From: Notospermus geniculatus
Lineage: Eukaryota; Nemertea; Pilidiophora; Heteronemertea; Lineidae
Length of the DNA stretch: 64,000 bases
NCBI GenBank assembly: GCA_002633025.1
Contig: NMRB01000996.1
Location: 160,888-224,887 of the forward strand
Direction of reading: 5' to 3'
Both the position numbers and the translations under genes were made by a program. The notes under the pieces were generated by a model. The model was not told where the DNA came from. It worked only from the letters and a program-made list of their open reading frames with translations, and made no database searches. Positions 36,334 to 47,500 of the stretch are shown here, piece by piece; position 1 is the first letter of the stretch, and each line of letters begins with the position of its first letter.

Positions 36334-37384
36334 CCTGACTTAATGGCGTTCTCGATGATAAAAGGATTCTCCGATCAAAAGTTGGTCACATATCGAAGAC
36401 AATGAAACAGTTCACAGCTCCGAGATGTAGGTGTCACCTATTTCCAAATCCGAGGTCGACCCTAACACAACATGGATCTCGAATAGCCGCGGTGGTTTTG
36501 ATCATCATTTCAAAACAGGTCTCTCTATTAATGGCATCGGTCTATTTGCTCTTAACAGTGGACAATCAAATCATATTAATTCATCACTAAGTGACGCATC
36601 AGTTTATCTTCCATGACCGCCTGTATGGTGTTGATGTCATTACTCACAAATGGAATTAATACCTTTTAGTTTGTGGCCATCAAGTAATTTGTTTTTGCCG
36701 ATTTGTCACGACCTGTGTGGAATCGATTAATAAATGAAAATCCATGGAAAGTCACCAATAGTGATATATAAATCACTTCCACTGAAAAGGAACTCTGGTT
36801 CGATTGTTTATTTGCTCGTCAGGGTCATTTACAAATGGTATACATTGTAAACAACTAACTGCACCGCAGTCAGTGAACGTGACGATGGAAAACGTGAACA
36901 GGTCCCCCGGGCCTAATTTGTTTATACGATAACTTGATCCTGTAGCGATGCTGTTTTTCCTCGCAGTTTCTGGCTCTGTTTACAGTTGATTTCACAAACT
37001 GATATCCCATTCATATTGCCACGAATTACGTGTTTATCAATCCTGGCGATGGCCACACTGGGCTTCATAACCACTGGTAAAAGGAAACTTCAGTTTACCC
37101 TGCTGCGATTTGTTTGAAGAAATGATGTAGTTTTCAAACAGTGGTTGCCGTATGATGACAGAGAGAAAGGGCATGATGATCATGACATTACTCATTCCAT
37201 GAACTAGAATATTTGATTATTGATGTAATTCACTGATCTTTCTGCAACGTATGTGTTTGGTCCTTCGGGGATTCGATTCCACGTACTGAGCAGTACTACA
37301 TTGAGGACAATGAACCATACCCCGCAAAATCTCATCCCATCACATGCATCCTAAAGCTGCGTTTTCCAGACATCCGGAATGCGG

Positions 37385-37700
37385 TACACAGAAAAAAAAA
37401 ATCAACTCGAGTGGAGATTCAAAGTCTCACTTTAGGGACAAAACGGTTCGAAATACTTTTTGACTCAAAATGAAACAGAAAATATTTCGGCCCGAGACAA
37501 TGACACCTCGTTCCGAGAGAAAATATTTCGGGTTGAGATACTGACAGTCTCGATCTGAGAGAAAATATTTCAGGCCGAGATGACATTGTCTCGCGCCGAA
37601 ATATTTTCTGTTTCATTTTGAGTCAAAAAGTGTTTCGAACCATTTTGTCCCTAAAGTGAGACTCTGAGTCTCCACTCGAGTTGATTTTTTTTTCTGTGTA
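37385..37700. mobile_element. 316-base inverted-repeat element with internal GAGAAAATATTTC repeats
   Basis: TACACAGAAAAAAAAAATCA at the left is mirrored at the right; the arms run about 110 bases (CTCGAGTGGAGA, CAAAATGAAACAGAAAATAT). The middle has three tandem GAGAAAATATTTC-type units of about 40 bases. Confidence 0.85.
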
Positions 37701-38086
37701 TAGGGACGCGGAATCCCCGGCGGAAGCGATATGTTGTATGGGAAAATGCATTGCATTTTCCGCTTCCGCGTTCCGCAATCCGCATTTGGGTTGGGTTTAC
37801 ACTATCAACAAATTCCCTGCAACACTGTTGATCAACAATTTACCTTCAATAAAACCTCCTTCAACAAGCATAGTTTACACACGCAACATCATCCTGCAAG
37901 ATCAGCATGACATGGTTGACCATGTGATTCCATGTGATTGTCACATGACTTAGATAGGCTACAGCACATTATCTGATTGGCTGATGCAGTATCTTGTGTT
38001 GAAGCTCACCTGCAACATGCAACAAAATATAGCTGCAGAAACCTATTTCTATCAACAGTGTTGCAGGATTATTTGGAAGCAGAGCG

Positions 38087-38137
38087 GCGGAAAATAACAA
38101 AAGATTTAGCGCATCACGCAGCGTAAAACGCACATGT
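38087..38137. mobile_element. Solo terminal repeat of the 12789-14916 element
   Basis: GCGGAAAATAACAAAAGATT then GCGCATCACGCAGCG and AAAACGCACA match the outer part of the right end of the 2.1-kb element (14860-14914). No partner repeat is seen nearby. Confidence 0.65.
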
Positions 38138-39034
38138 GGACCCAGGCGTTAAGGGTGTATCAGGGACCTACAGAGTGAATCCCGATCCTGCCGAAAAGGG
38201 CTTGAAAGGGCTTGAATTGAAACAAGCCATGAAACATTCGCCAAAGTCATTAATTAAAGCGATGAAAATGGCCCTGGTCTCAGAGGCGATATTGCCCGCA
38301 TTTACCAGAAGTGTCAAATTGTGGTTGGGAGTAACACAAAGGACAATGCATGGTTTCGGGACAATTTAATTAAGGTTGGAACAATGTATCAATGAATGAT
38401 CTAAAATCTGTAGTCACACCTGAATTCTAATTAAATCTAGAGTTAATTTGAGATGAAGGTACTACACGTACATGTTTTTCATTCCACGCCTCTGGAGAGG
38501 TCGTGAGGTGCATACAAGACAAAGACGATTGAAGAAATAAAGTTAATTAACCAGCGATAACATGAGATGCGGCAAAAGAAATCTGCCCATATCATCCAAA
38601 TATAGACAACCCGTTTTGAAGAGTGTAATAACTGCTGTAAAAACAATACACTTCTTTCGTCGCGGTGAAAAACCAAATCAAGTTTATTAAATTATGGCTC
38701 AAGTGTCATGTTATAATCTTGTTTCGGTATATTTTTAGCCTCGAAATCAATTTACAGACGGTTTTAGGATATATGCAGTTCAAGTCTAATTCGTTCATAT
38801 TATCATCGGGGACGAGTCCGTCAGACATGAAGGAACGCTGAATCGCAATATAAGGTCGCTCTACCAAGAGGCAACGGGAGATGCGTCCGTAAGTTCATTG
38901 ATGTTGGTTAAAGAATACATTCACAAGTGCTGTTAACCTACCGGATTGCTTATCAATTGGACACGACAAGGTAAGATGGGAAAATATTATCTTTGAATAC
39001 ACGCGTGAAGGCTGGCAAATTAACAACTTTTTTA

Positions 39035-39132
39035 TTTTTGCACTGAAAATGCAATGCAAAATCTGGTTAATGTGTAGTATGAAAAATAACGTTGTCGTAG
39101 GTTTGGTTTATCGTTTGATTTCGAAACCTCCC
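39035..39132. mobile_element. MITE family A, truncated copy
   Basis: GCACTGAAAATGCAATGCAAAATC... ends TTTATCGTTTGATTTCGAAA then CCTCCC, like the right half of 7439-7591. The left end is missing. Confidence 0.75.
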
Positions 39133-39197
39133 CATAAATAGTAGCCAGGCACTCGAGATGGCAGGCAATGATCTTTAGGGACCGTGATAGCAGGCAA

Positions 39198-39358
39198 TAG
39201 GGAGGTTTAGAAATCAAACGATAAACGTTAACTTTACGACAATGTTATTTTTCATACTGCTAATTCACGAGATTATATATTGCATTTTCGGTACAAGAAA
39301 TAACGTTGTCGTTAACGTTTAACGTTTACGTTTATCGTTTGATTTCTATAAACCTTCC
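39198..39358. mobile_element. MITE family A, copy 2
   Basis: TAGGGAGGTTTAGAAATCAA at the left; ATCGTTTGATTTCTATAAAC at the right is its diverged complement. Confidence 0.8.
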
Positions 39359-39484
39359 GATGGCAGAACACGGTAACGCAGACGGGAGACAGTCTGGCAT
39401 TTTAGGTAAAAGAACACTGCACCAGCTGCTGTGTCCTGATCAACCCTGTTTTCTTTCCAGTTGCTTCCTAAAAAAGTGGAGAAG

Positions 39485-40645
39485 ATGGGCTACGTCGAAG
39501 ACTTTTACCGTATATACAGCGTCCCTGTGAATGTCTTTGCTACCTCCGACGAAACTACTTTGACGCCAGCGCCAGCGGACACCAGCAGCACGCCGGCGTC
39601 CTCGCCGTCGCCGCCAAGTTTATTCCTCCTCGTCTTCAGGAAGTTTGTCTTTAATTTCGGTGTCTACGTCGCCGCCGTTATTCTAGTTTCAGGATGTTTT
39701 GGTAATCTTTTATCGGTCGTCGTTTTCTTTCGATTGCGGCGGAGGGATATGGTGACCTCGACCTACCTCTGACCTCTGGCGGTTTACGACTTCATCAACC
39801 TGTGCGTAGGGGTCAACGTCTGGTTGGATGAAGGGATCTACGCAATCTCTGGCGGGGCCCTCATGATCCAAGAAGGGGGCACGGTCGCTGGCTGTAAGCT
39901 CAACATGTTTGTGTTCCAAACATTCGGCCTTGCTTCTGTTTGGACTCTCATAGCATTCTGCGTCGAGCGGTGCGTCGCCATATGGAAACCGCTAAAAGTT
40001 GCGACGATTTTTTCATCGCGTAAGCGACAGATTATTCTCTTGTCCGTCTTCCTGATCGCCAGCGTCCTTGGAGCAATCATGGCGATAGAGTTTACCTTTT
40101 TTGTCCACACGGACGACGATGGGGAGACCGTGATACAATGTAGGCCTGCCCCCACCCAATTGTTTCAGTATATCACACTTTATATCGTCGACTTTGGTAT
40201 GTATAAAATAATTCCGATACTGGTGGTAGGTGTTCTCAATGTGGCTCTTGTCTACGGTCTCCATCAAACGAAGGATGCGATTGGACCATTAGAGAGCCAA
40301 TCAAAAACACACGAGTCGAAGATCGCTGCCAATCTCATTCTTGTCTCCAGTGTGTACATCATCGCCATGGCACCCTACAGCGCTTTAGGTATCATTGAGA
40401 CGATTGGTCAGTTCAACAACTGGGCTGGGGTGGACTCGGACTACACCGCCCTCATACATCAAGCCACTGATTTCGCATTTACGTTCCATTATGTTAATTT
40501 TAGTGCAAATTACTTAATTTATGCAATGTCTTTACCCCTTTATAGGGCCGAGTGTAAGAAAATGTTTTGCAGTCTTTGTCGGTGTGGCCGAGAGCGTCAA
40601 GGTGCACGACGCGCTAAGATGATGATATCAGACTCTAGGTTTTGA
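39485..40645 (+). pseudogene. Rhodopsin-class GPCR with an in-frame TGA in TM2
   Basis: From ATG 39485 one frame runs to TGA 40643-40645 (386 codons) apart from an in-frame TGA at 39770-39772. The Thr/Pro/Ser-rich N terminus is followed by TM1 (VILVSGCFGNLLSVVVFF). The TGA falls between STYL and PLAVYDFINLCVG, inside TM2. Then come the TM3 cysteine (AGCKLNMFVF), ERCVAIWKPLKV, TM4, TM5 (KIIPILVVGVLNVALVYG), TM6 (LILVSSVYIIAMAPYSA) and TM7 (NFSANYLIYAMSLPLYRAECK). The frame is otherwise perfect and conserved, so the stop is very recent, a sequencing error, or an allele. Selenocysteine use is improbable at this site. The acceptor at 39458-39460 shows the ATG lies in a second exon. Loop 2 (KPLKVATIF) resembles PLKAASLC of the other receptors. 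Confidence 0.8.
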
Positions 40646-41581
40646 GACAATGCAGCTCGCTACACACGAGGCAACTTTTCTTGCTCATTCGAAGCAACTT
40701 TGTAGAAGAATTCATATTACATGTATAAGTACGGATACCGGCAAGTGTCGGTTAAGTTAAGAAATTCTCTATGGTCGACGACTCGGGTTTACATCAGTGT
40801 ATGACGACGGAAGATGAGGAAATCATGCAGCGAACTAAATGGAGATCAGCAGGTCGTAACGAGCTCCCTGATTGGTTATACCCAAGACGAAATTAACCAA
40901 TCATAAAGCTACGTACAAGTTGGTGACCTTTCTCATTTGATTTACCCAATCTGATTCGCGGACATTAAAGCGGACTATTCGCGCCGAGTCAAAGATTCCA
41001 CATAATTCACTAGACCCTCATAATATGGTAGCCCACTCACTAATCCCCCCCCCCCCCGCAACACGGACCACCTCCCTGGACAGTCGGAGCCGCGTTGCCG
41101 TCAGATCATAACAAAACATTCTACTGGATGTTCTTTTTCGGTTGCTGTTTTGTTTCGTTGCTGGATCGGAACATCTGTGTAGGAGGCAGGAGGAGGATAG
41201 CTGCACGCCGGGGGTGCGGGACTGTCTGTTAAAAAATGTTTTAAAAAATGTTTCATCTAGGCCTATAATCAGTCTATAGGCCTAGGCCTAGGTTTGTCAA
41301 AAAATGGGGATAACTATCGGTAGCTTCGCTTTCAGTTTTCTTCTCGTTACCAGAAAAAACTTCGGCGATCAATGAACTTGGGATTAAAGACACAATAAAT
41401 TTTAAATTTCCCGCCACGAGAATCTACTTGGCGGCAGGTGCCCGACTTTTCCAGGTTCGTGTTTTCGGTCCACCCGCTACTGTAGCCTGGTCTCCTGCCC
41501 TCCTACATTCTGCTATATGTATAGTGAAGCGTTACGAGGTCAAGAGATCAGTCTAGCCCCAGTTGTCGCAAAACATGCAAA
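40646..41581. other. Interval upstream of E4F1
   Basis: No gene seen. It has a C12-type homopolymer near 41047, 'aggcctaggccta' runs near 41280, and presumably the E4F1 promoter and 5' UTR. Confidence 0.45.
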
Positions 41582-44500
41582 ATGGCAGAAAACGACATCG
41601 AGCCGAGACCAACTGGTGATAATTTTGTTCTGTTTCTCGATTTCAGTCACATTTTCTGAATGTTTCAGGCATTTTTACCGAGTTTGATTGTGGTACAATG
41701 AATATGTAACTACACTGATTGCGTAACCTTGCAATTAATTGCCGAATAAAGGTTAAAAGTGTCCTGAACCTGGGCCAGGACCACATGCAGCATGCACAGG
41801 TTTTCTTGATCAAGTTGATGCATGCATGCAATGCATGCAATGCATTCATCTGTTCATGAGCAGAGCAGGGCCCTATGGGAGGTTATTTCCGCAAATAAAG
41901 ACAATCATCATAACAAACAGATCCAGGGGCCTGACGCGATGTAAACTCTCATGATTAGAGTTGTTTGTTACGGGTAACGGTAGGCCTATAGGCCTAGATA
42001 GTTCAAACCTCGAGTCGAGGGCCGAGGCCTAGGCCTACCCTCCCTTGGCTTTGGCCTCCTTGTTGGCAGATATAGGCCCGTGTATTCTAGAACGTTCCTT
42101 AACTTTAAGGTCCACCTTAAATCTATTGTTCTCGATGGTTTTACAATAGACTTAAGGTCGACCTTAACGTTAAGGAACGTTCTAGAATACGGGCCATATA
42201 CCTATCCTAATCGCTAATCATGTGGATTTTGATCCACCAAAGAAGGGTTTAATAACCCTAACCTGAACACTCTACTGCTTACTATTTCTAATAACTAGGC
42301 CTCGGGCCTAATGAGGGTTTACATCGTGTCAGGTCCCTCTCTGATCAGAGCGCACATGGCTTTGCAGCGAATATTCATATCAGTGAGAGGATTACATTAG
42401 GGCCTACAACGTCCCTTAATACCCATGTTACCATTTACGATAAGAAACCGCTGAGTAGGGCCTAGATAGAGGTAGAGGCCTATTTGATATTTGCCGGTTC
42501 TGTTTCAGATGAGTTGGCAGTGGAGTCTGGGGTGGAGGATGAGGATGGAGATCATGACACCCACAGATGTGGCAAATGTAAACTGGACTTCAACAGCATT
42601 GAAGAGTTTATCCGCCACAAACTTGACAAGGACAACTGTAAAATCCTTTACAAGTCAAGACATCGGAGAGTCCTTCTCCCACATCTTGTGAAGAAGCCAA
42701 TTAAAACTGAAGTTGCCCTTCTTCCTCCCGAAGAGGGCACAAAGGAAAATGTCGTCAACAATCAACCTGTAAAAAGAAAACGAGGTGAGAAAAAAGGATA
42801 TCTACATGGGATGTACAGGCTCCTATGCCTACAGGGCAGAGAAATGATCCTATTTCTGGGAGGGGAAAAAGGAGGATGGGGGATTCAGCAGTCAGTAACC
42901 TTTGTGTAACTCTTGCCCTGGATGAGATTGTGATGGTTCCTCTCAGTTTCACCAGAGTAACACTGATGACCTCTTCAAGTCTTGAGATGGAACCTCACCA
43001 GACCCCGTGATGGTGTTTAGCACATTCTACTGTAATTATTTGTTCATGGCAGGTCGTCCACCAAACAGCAAAGGGAACAGGTCACACATAAAACCTGAGG
43101 CAATCATCGAGCGGACCAACTACGAATGCACAAAATGTCAGAAGACGTTCCACCGCGAGGCAACGCTTCGTCGTCACATGGAGATGATTCACGATGCTGT
43201 AACATTAAGCGATGAGGAGGATGGTTTTGCTGCTCTACAGGACGATAACATTGAAAATGACAGTGGGGACGTGGAGTTCAAAGCATCTGGTGTCATCAAT
43301 CCCTCATCAGAGGGAGTTCCTATCATCAGGGGGGATGATTCTGCTGTTGAAGATGTCACAGGGACTTCTGAGGGATCGAATCTTGAAACCCTGGCACAAG
43401 CCCTTGAGACACTGCAGTCAGTTCCAGCATCAGAAACAGATGAACCGTCTAGTTCTCAGGATCCTCCTGGACAGAATTTAATGGAGGTTGCCCTAATGCA
43501 GGCTAAAATCATTCGGCTGCCAGCTGGCGTGAAAAAAAAGCCAAGAAGCAGTGAAGGTGATGAGTACGAGAATAGATTTCATGAGTGTCATATTTGTAAG
43601 CGGAGGTTTAAAGAGGTAAGTATTGGGCTGACAATCACTGCGGTAGTGATAATGTGCAGACACATATCCAGAATGTTCATGCCTAACCCACAACTCCAAG
43701 TTCTGTTGGCAATACATTTATAGGGTCTCAAGCCAACCATTTAAAAGTTAGCTGTACATCGGTTTCCAAGCCCCTGTACAATGCTCTGATTTTGGTCCAA
43801 TGATAAAGCCAGTACCGGGTACCCAAAATTCAAACGGCCGTATCTTCTAAATGCACCATTTGCAGAACTTAAAAATTGGGTTTTTGTGGTCAGAGGAGTG
43901 GAACCTAACCCACAAACCCCAAAAAGTTTTTGTACCTGAGATGCTGATTAAACCTCTCTGGGCTCCCTGACTATACCCTCAAATGAATCTGTCCTCATGT
44001 GCATTCATACACCTTTCCAGCTGTCCGTTTTGCGAGCACACATGCTGACGCACTCCAGCAAGAGGGATTTCCCATGCCCATTTACTGGCTGCCGATATGC
44101 TTTCAAGACAAAAGGTTCACTGAAGAGACATGTCCGGCGTCACACTGGTAAAATGAAGAAGCCGCTAAAGTGCCAGCGCTAATGTCTTTTTTGTTTGGTG
44201 CTCTCTTCGTGGCACCAAACAATTGCCATTCGCGTTGGCATTTCATGTTTAAGGATTACACTACTACTGGTATATTGTCCAAACAGTACCCACCTATGTG
44301 TCCGTTAATACAGATTACTGTGAATTGACTGGCACTAATGGCGGTCATCCAGTCGAGTGAGGCAGGTTAGAGACATCTACATGTAATACTCCAGGTTTCG
44401 CTGCACTGATGCCACATTTCTTCTTCCAGATGAGCGTCCTTTCAAGTGTTGCATGTGTGATCGTGCGTTCAGGGAGTCGGGTGCCCTCACAAGGCACATG

Positions 44501-47500
44501 AAATCAAGGTACTGACTTTCGGGACTGTGCCGATACTAAAACTATGGCAAATTGTCATAACATCTACATGTATGATCAGTTCTGTTTCAAATTACTCTGT
44601 TACTGGTTAGTTACCTATGAAGATATGAAGTAATAAGTCGGGTCATGCCATTATTCTTGGAGGATAAAATCTGGAGCTTTTTGACTAGACTTTGAACACA
44701 GTCTTACTGAAGTTCTCTGCCCCAACTTCAGTTGCTCCTTCAAACAAGAACAACTCGGTAGGCCACTACCTCGGTAGGCCTGATATATGAAAGACGGGTT
44801 GTACAGCATTGTAAGTTCTGTCTTCATTGATTTGTGTGGTTTATTCACAGGACGCCGTGCGTCACCAAGACGGACGCTGACCTCCCTCGCTACGGCCGCA
44901 TCCAGAGATTTAAAAATATCCCAGAGGTGACAATTAAGGAAGAGGAGACCAATACTGGCGACAACAATCTTCCTCCTGTATGTTTTGATTGTGTGATCTT
45001 TTCAATCTGTGTGCTTTGTTGGCAAAATTTGTTGAGTTCATTTAAGGTGTCCCCATTGTGAATATTGCTGAGGAGGTAATTCCAAAGTGCTACTGCAGCA
45101 CTCTGGAAGTATGCGCACCGAATTCAGTCCTTGAACAAGGGACCACTAGTGAGACGTCATCTCTTTTCAGGCGACTCCAGACCCGACCCAAGGTGTGCCC
45201 ATGTCTGAGATGGAGGTGGGGGAAGAACAAGTGGACAATAATGAGGCTGAAATCATGGATGTGGCACAGCGGCTCGAGTCACAACCTGTAGTGGAACTGA
45301 AATGTGTAGTAAGTAGGAATTCTTATGAAAATATCAAAGATTGTGGATAGATCAGTTATAGTGTCAGTTCCCCCAAGATGGCAGCCCTAACCCTAGCAGG
45401 CTGCCCAGATGGCTGTGGTCTAGGATTGCCCAGGTCAATGAGCATAATGTAATTTCTTAATGAAAGAGTGGTTGATTGATTATATTTTGACAGGCATGTG
45501 GAGAGGAGATGCCCAGCCATGTGAAGTTAAAGGAACATCTCCAGTCTCACATCTCTCAGGTCCCAGTACCATGTGAACACTGCGAGTTTGTAGCGGAGTC
45601 AGAGGGCCAGCTGGAGGATCACGTCAAATCTCAACACAATGCTGATCTGGAGGTAAATTTTGATGTATTTGGTTAATTTCATAATCGTCAATTGGTGTTT
45701 CACATGAGATGTGACTTCAGTTGTCTCTTACTCATTCACGATTGACATCCAGTCGTTGTGTCAAGAACTTTGTGATGTGATCAGGTGCAGATCCAGAGGG
45801 GGGCCGTATTTTTGGAAGACCAACAAAAAATGGGTCAATAACTCCGAAAAAATGAGCAAATAGATGAGAAAATCATGCCCCCCCCCAGATGCTTGGAAAT
45901 CGTATCTAAGCACATCTAGAATTCAAAATTTTCTGGGGGAGGCCTTTCGCGCTCACCTTGTGACTCCGTCAGCCTGCGTCTGATGATGTCCGGGCCCCCC
46001 TATTCCGAAATCCTGGCTCCGCCCCTGGTGATGTTTATGCACTGCTTTGGTTTCCTCTTCGGTACTGCTTCTCACAGCGCTGGCCTCTCCGGATAAAAAG
46101 CAAAGCGGGTATCTCATTTCATCCATATTCACATTGCAGAAACCAGTTTCTGATGTCGTGTCTCTGCATGTACAAGAGAAAGCTGGTCTTGCTCAGGGTG
46201 CATCAGTTGAAGAGGCTGCAGAGAGGACCGATTCTAGTTCAGTTGCGCCTGAAGCCGAGGATCATACCGGTGGTGATGTGACAATTGATGCTGGCGTTTC
46301 AGGGGATAGGGTCATTACTTTACAGCAGTTTCTCTCTGAGGATGGAGGTTGTAACATTGAAGGTGTTCAGTTAGTCACCCAGATCGGTGGAGATGACGGT
46401 GGAGTGTCGGAAGCTGATGTACGAGATATCGTCGCCCAAGCTGGAATAACGGGTGGGAGCGTTATTCGGATTTACCCGATTATAGCGCCGGAGGGTAGGC
46501 CTGAATGTGAGGGTGTGGTGTTGAGTGGGCAGGGACCTGATACAGGAGACAATGACATTCAGTTGATTGTTCAGGGTTACCCTCCAGCTGAGGGGCTGCG
46601 TGAAACCAGGGAACCTGAGATGATAGGTGTGCAGACGAAGGGACAAACTGCTGATGGTGTTGGACTACAGAATGAAGAACAACCGAGTTCACTGCTGCCA
46701 TCTGGTGGGGAAGGGTTACCGGCTCAAGAGGCTGATGAGGCAATGCAAGTTGACACTCAGCCCCAGGAACACGCGGTGGGTCAAGGCCAAGAGGAAGAGA
46801 ATGTGAGAAGGAAACTGAAGGAGTAAGTACACTTATTTCATTCCTTACACACACAGAGTCATGCAAGAGCTGACTAAGGAAAAGTGTTAAGTTATATCCC
46901 AGTGGTTTTTCTTGTTCCAGGATAGCAACCCTTGCCATGGAACAGATGATCAAACTCGGCTACAAGACGTCACTGACGGGTATTGAAGATAAAGATCTCA
47001 TCAGGAAATACAGGTTTATGAAGAAATGTCCTTTCTGTGCAAGGACGTTCCGAAGCAGTAGTTACCTTCGATTGCATATGAGGACCCATACAGGTAAATG
47101 AACTGGTATAGACGTTCTCCAATTTGCAGATCTGAACCACAACCTCGATCTGAAATCGGGTCACGTGACGCAATCCATGATTCAGCTATGGTCAAATCTG
47201 ACGCAACGTCTTCGAAGTCACTGTCGTGGTGTTGGCTGCATCATGTCATTCAGTTTCAGACGGAGGTTATGGTTGAGATTTTGGCGGAAGTGCACAGATC
47301 TTTGTCGTTTATGTCAATTAGAGAACGGTCTATCACTGCATCAGCACCAAGATGATGATTGGTACTGTTAGTGCAGAGAGCTCTTGTATCCCTAGTGTCA
47401 CACCAACACAGGAGGAAAGAGGAACTCCTGGTTAAAACTAGTGCTGCTGAAGAAAGTTGCCCTCATTTTGGTTTCTTACAATATCGTTACAGGTGTACGC

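Larger units (their letters stand above)
36334..39484. other. Non-coding interval, shared 5' side of two divergent receptor genes
   Basis: The Methuselah-like gene (-) and the GPCR at 39485 (+) start here in opposite directions. I see no coding exon. A MITE lies at 37385-37700, a solo terminal repeat near 38090 and family A copies at 39035-39358. The acceptor at 39460 implies an upstream 5' UTR exon of the GPCR. Confidence 0.5.

Noticed and set aside
38805-38880. Possible hammerhead-like ribozyme near GGGGACGAGTCCGTCAGAC
   Set aside because: The CTGATGA and GAAAC core elements are not in the required arrangement.
46371-46953. Minus-strand frames opposite E4F1 exon 9
   Set aside because: No domain; shadows of the coding strand with biased composition.
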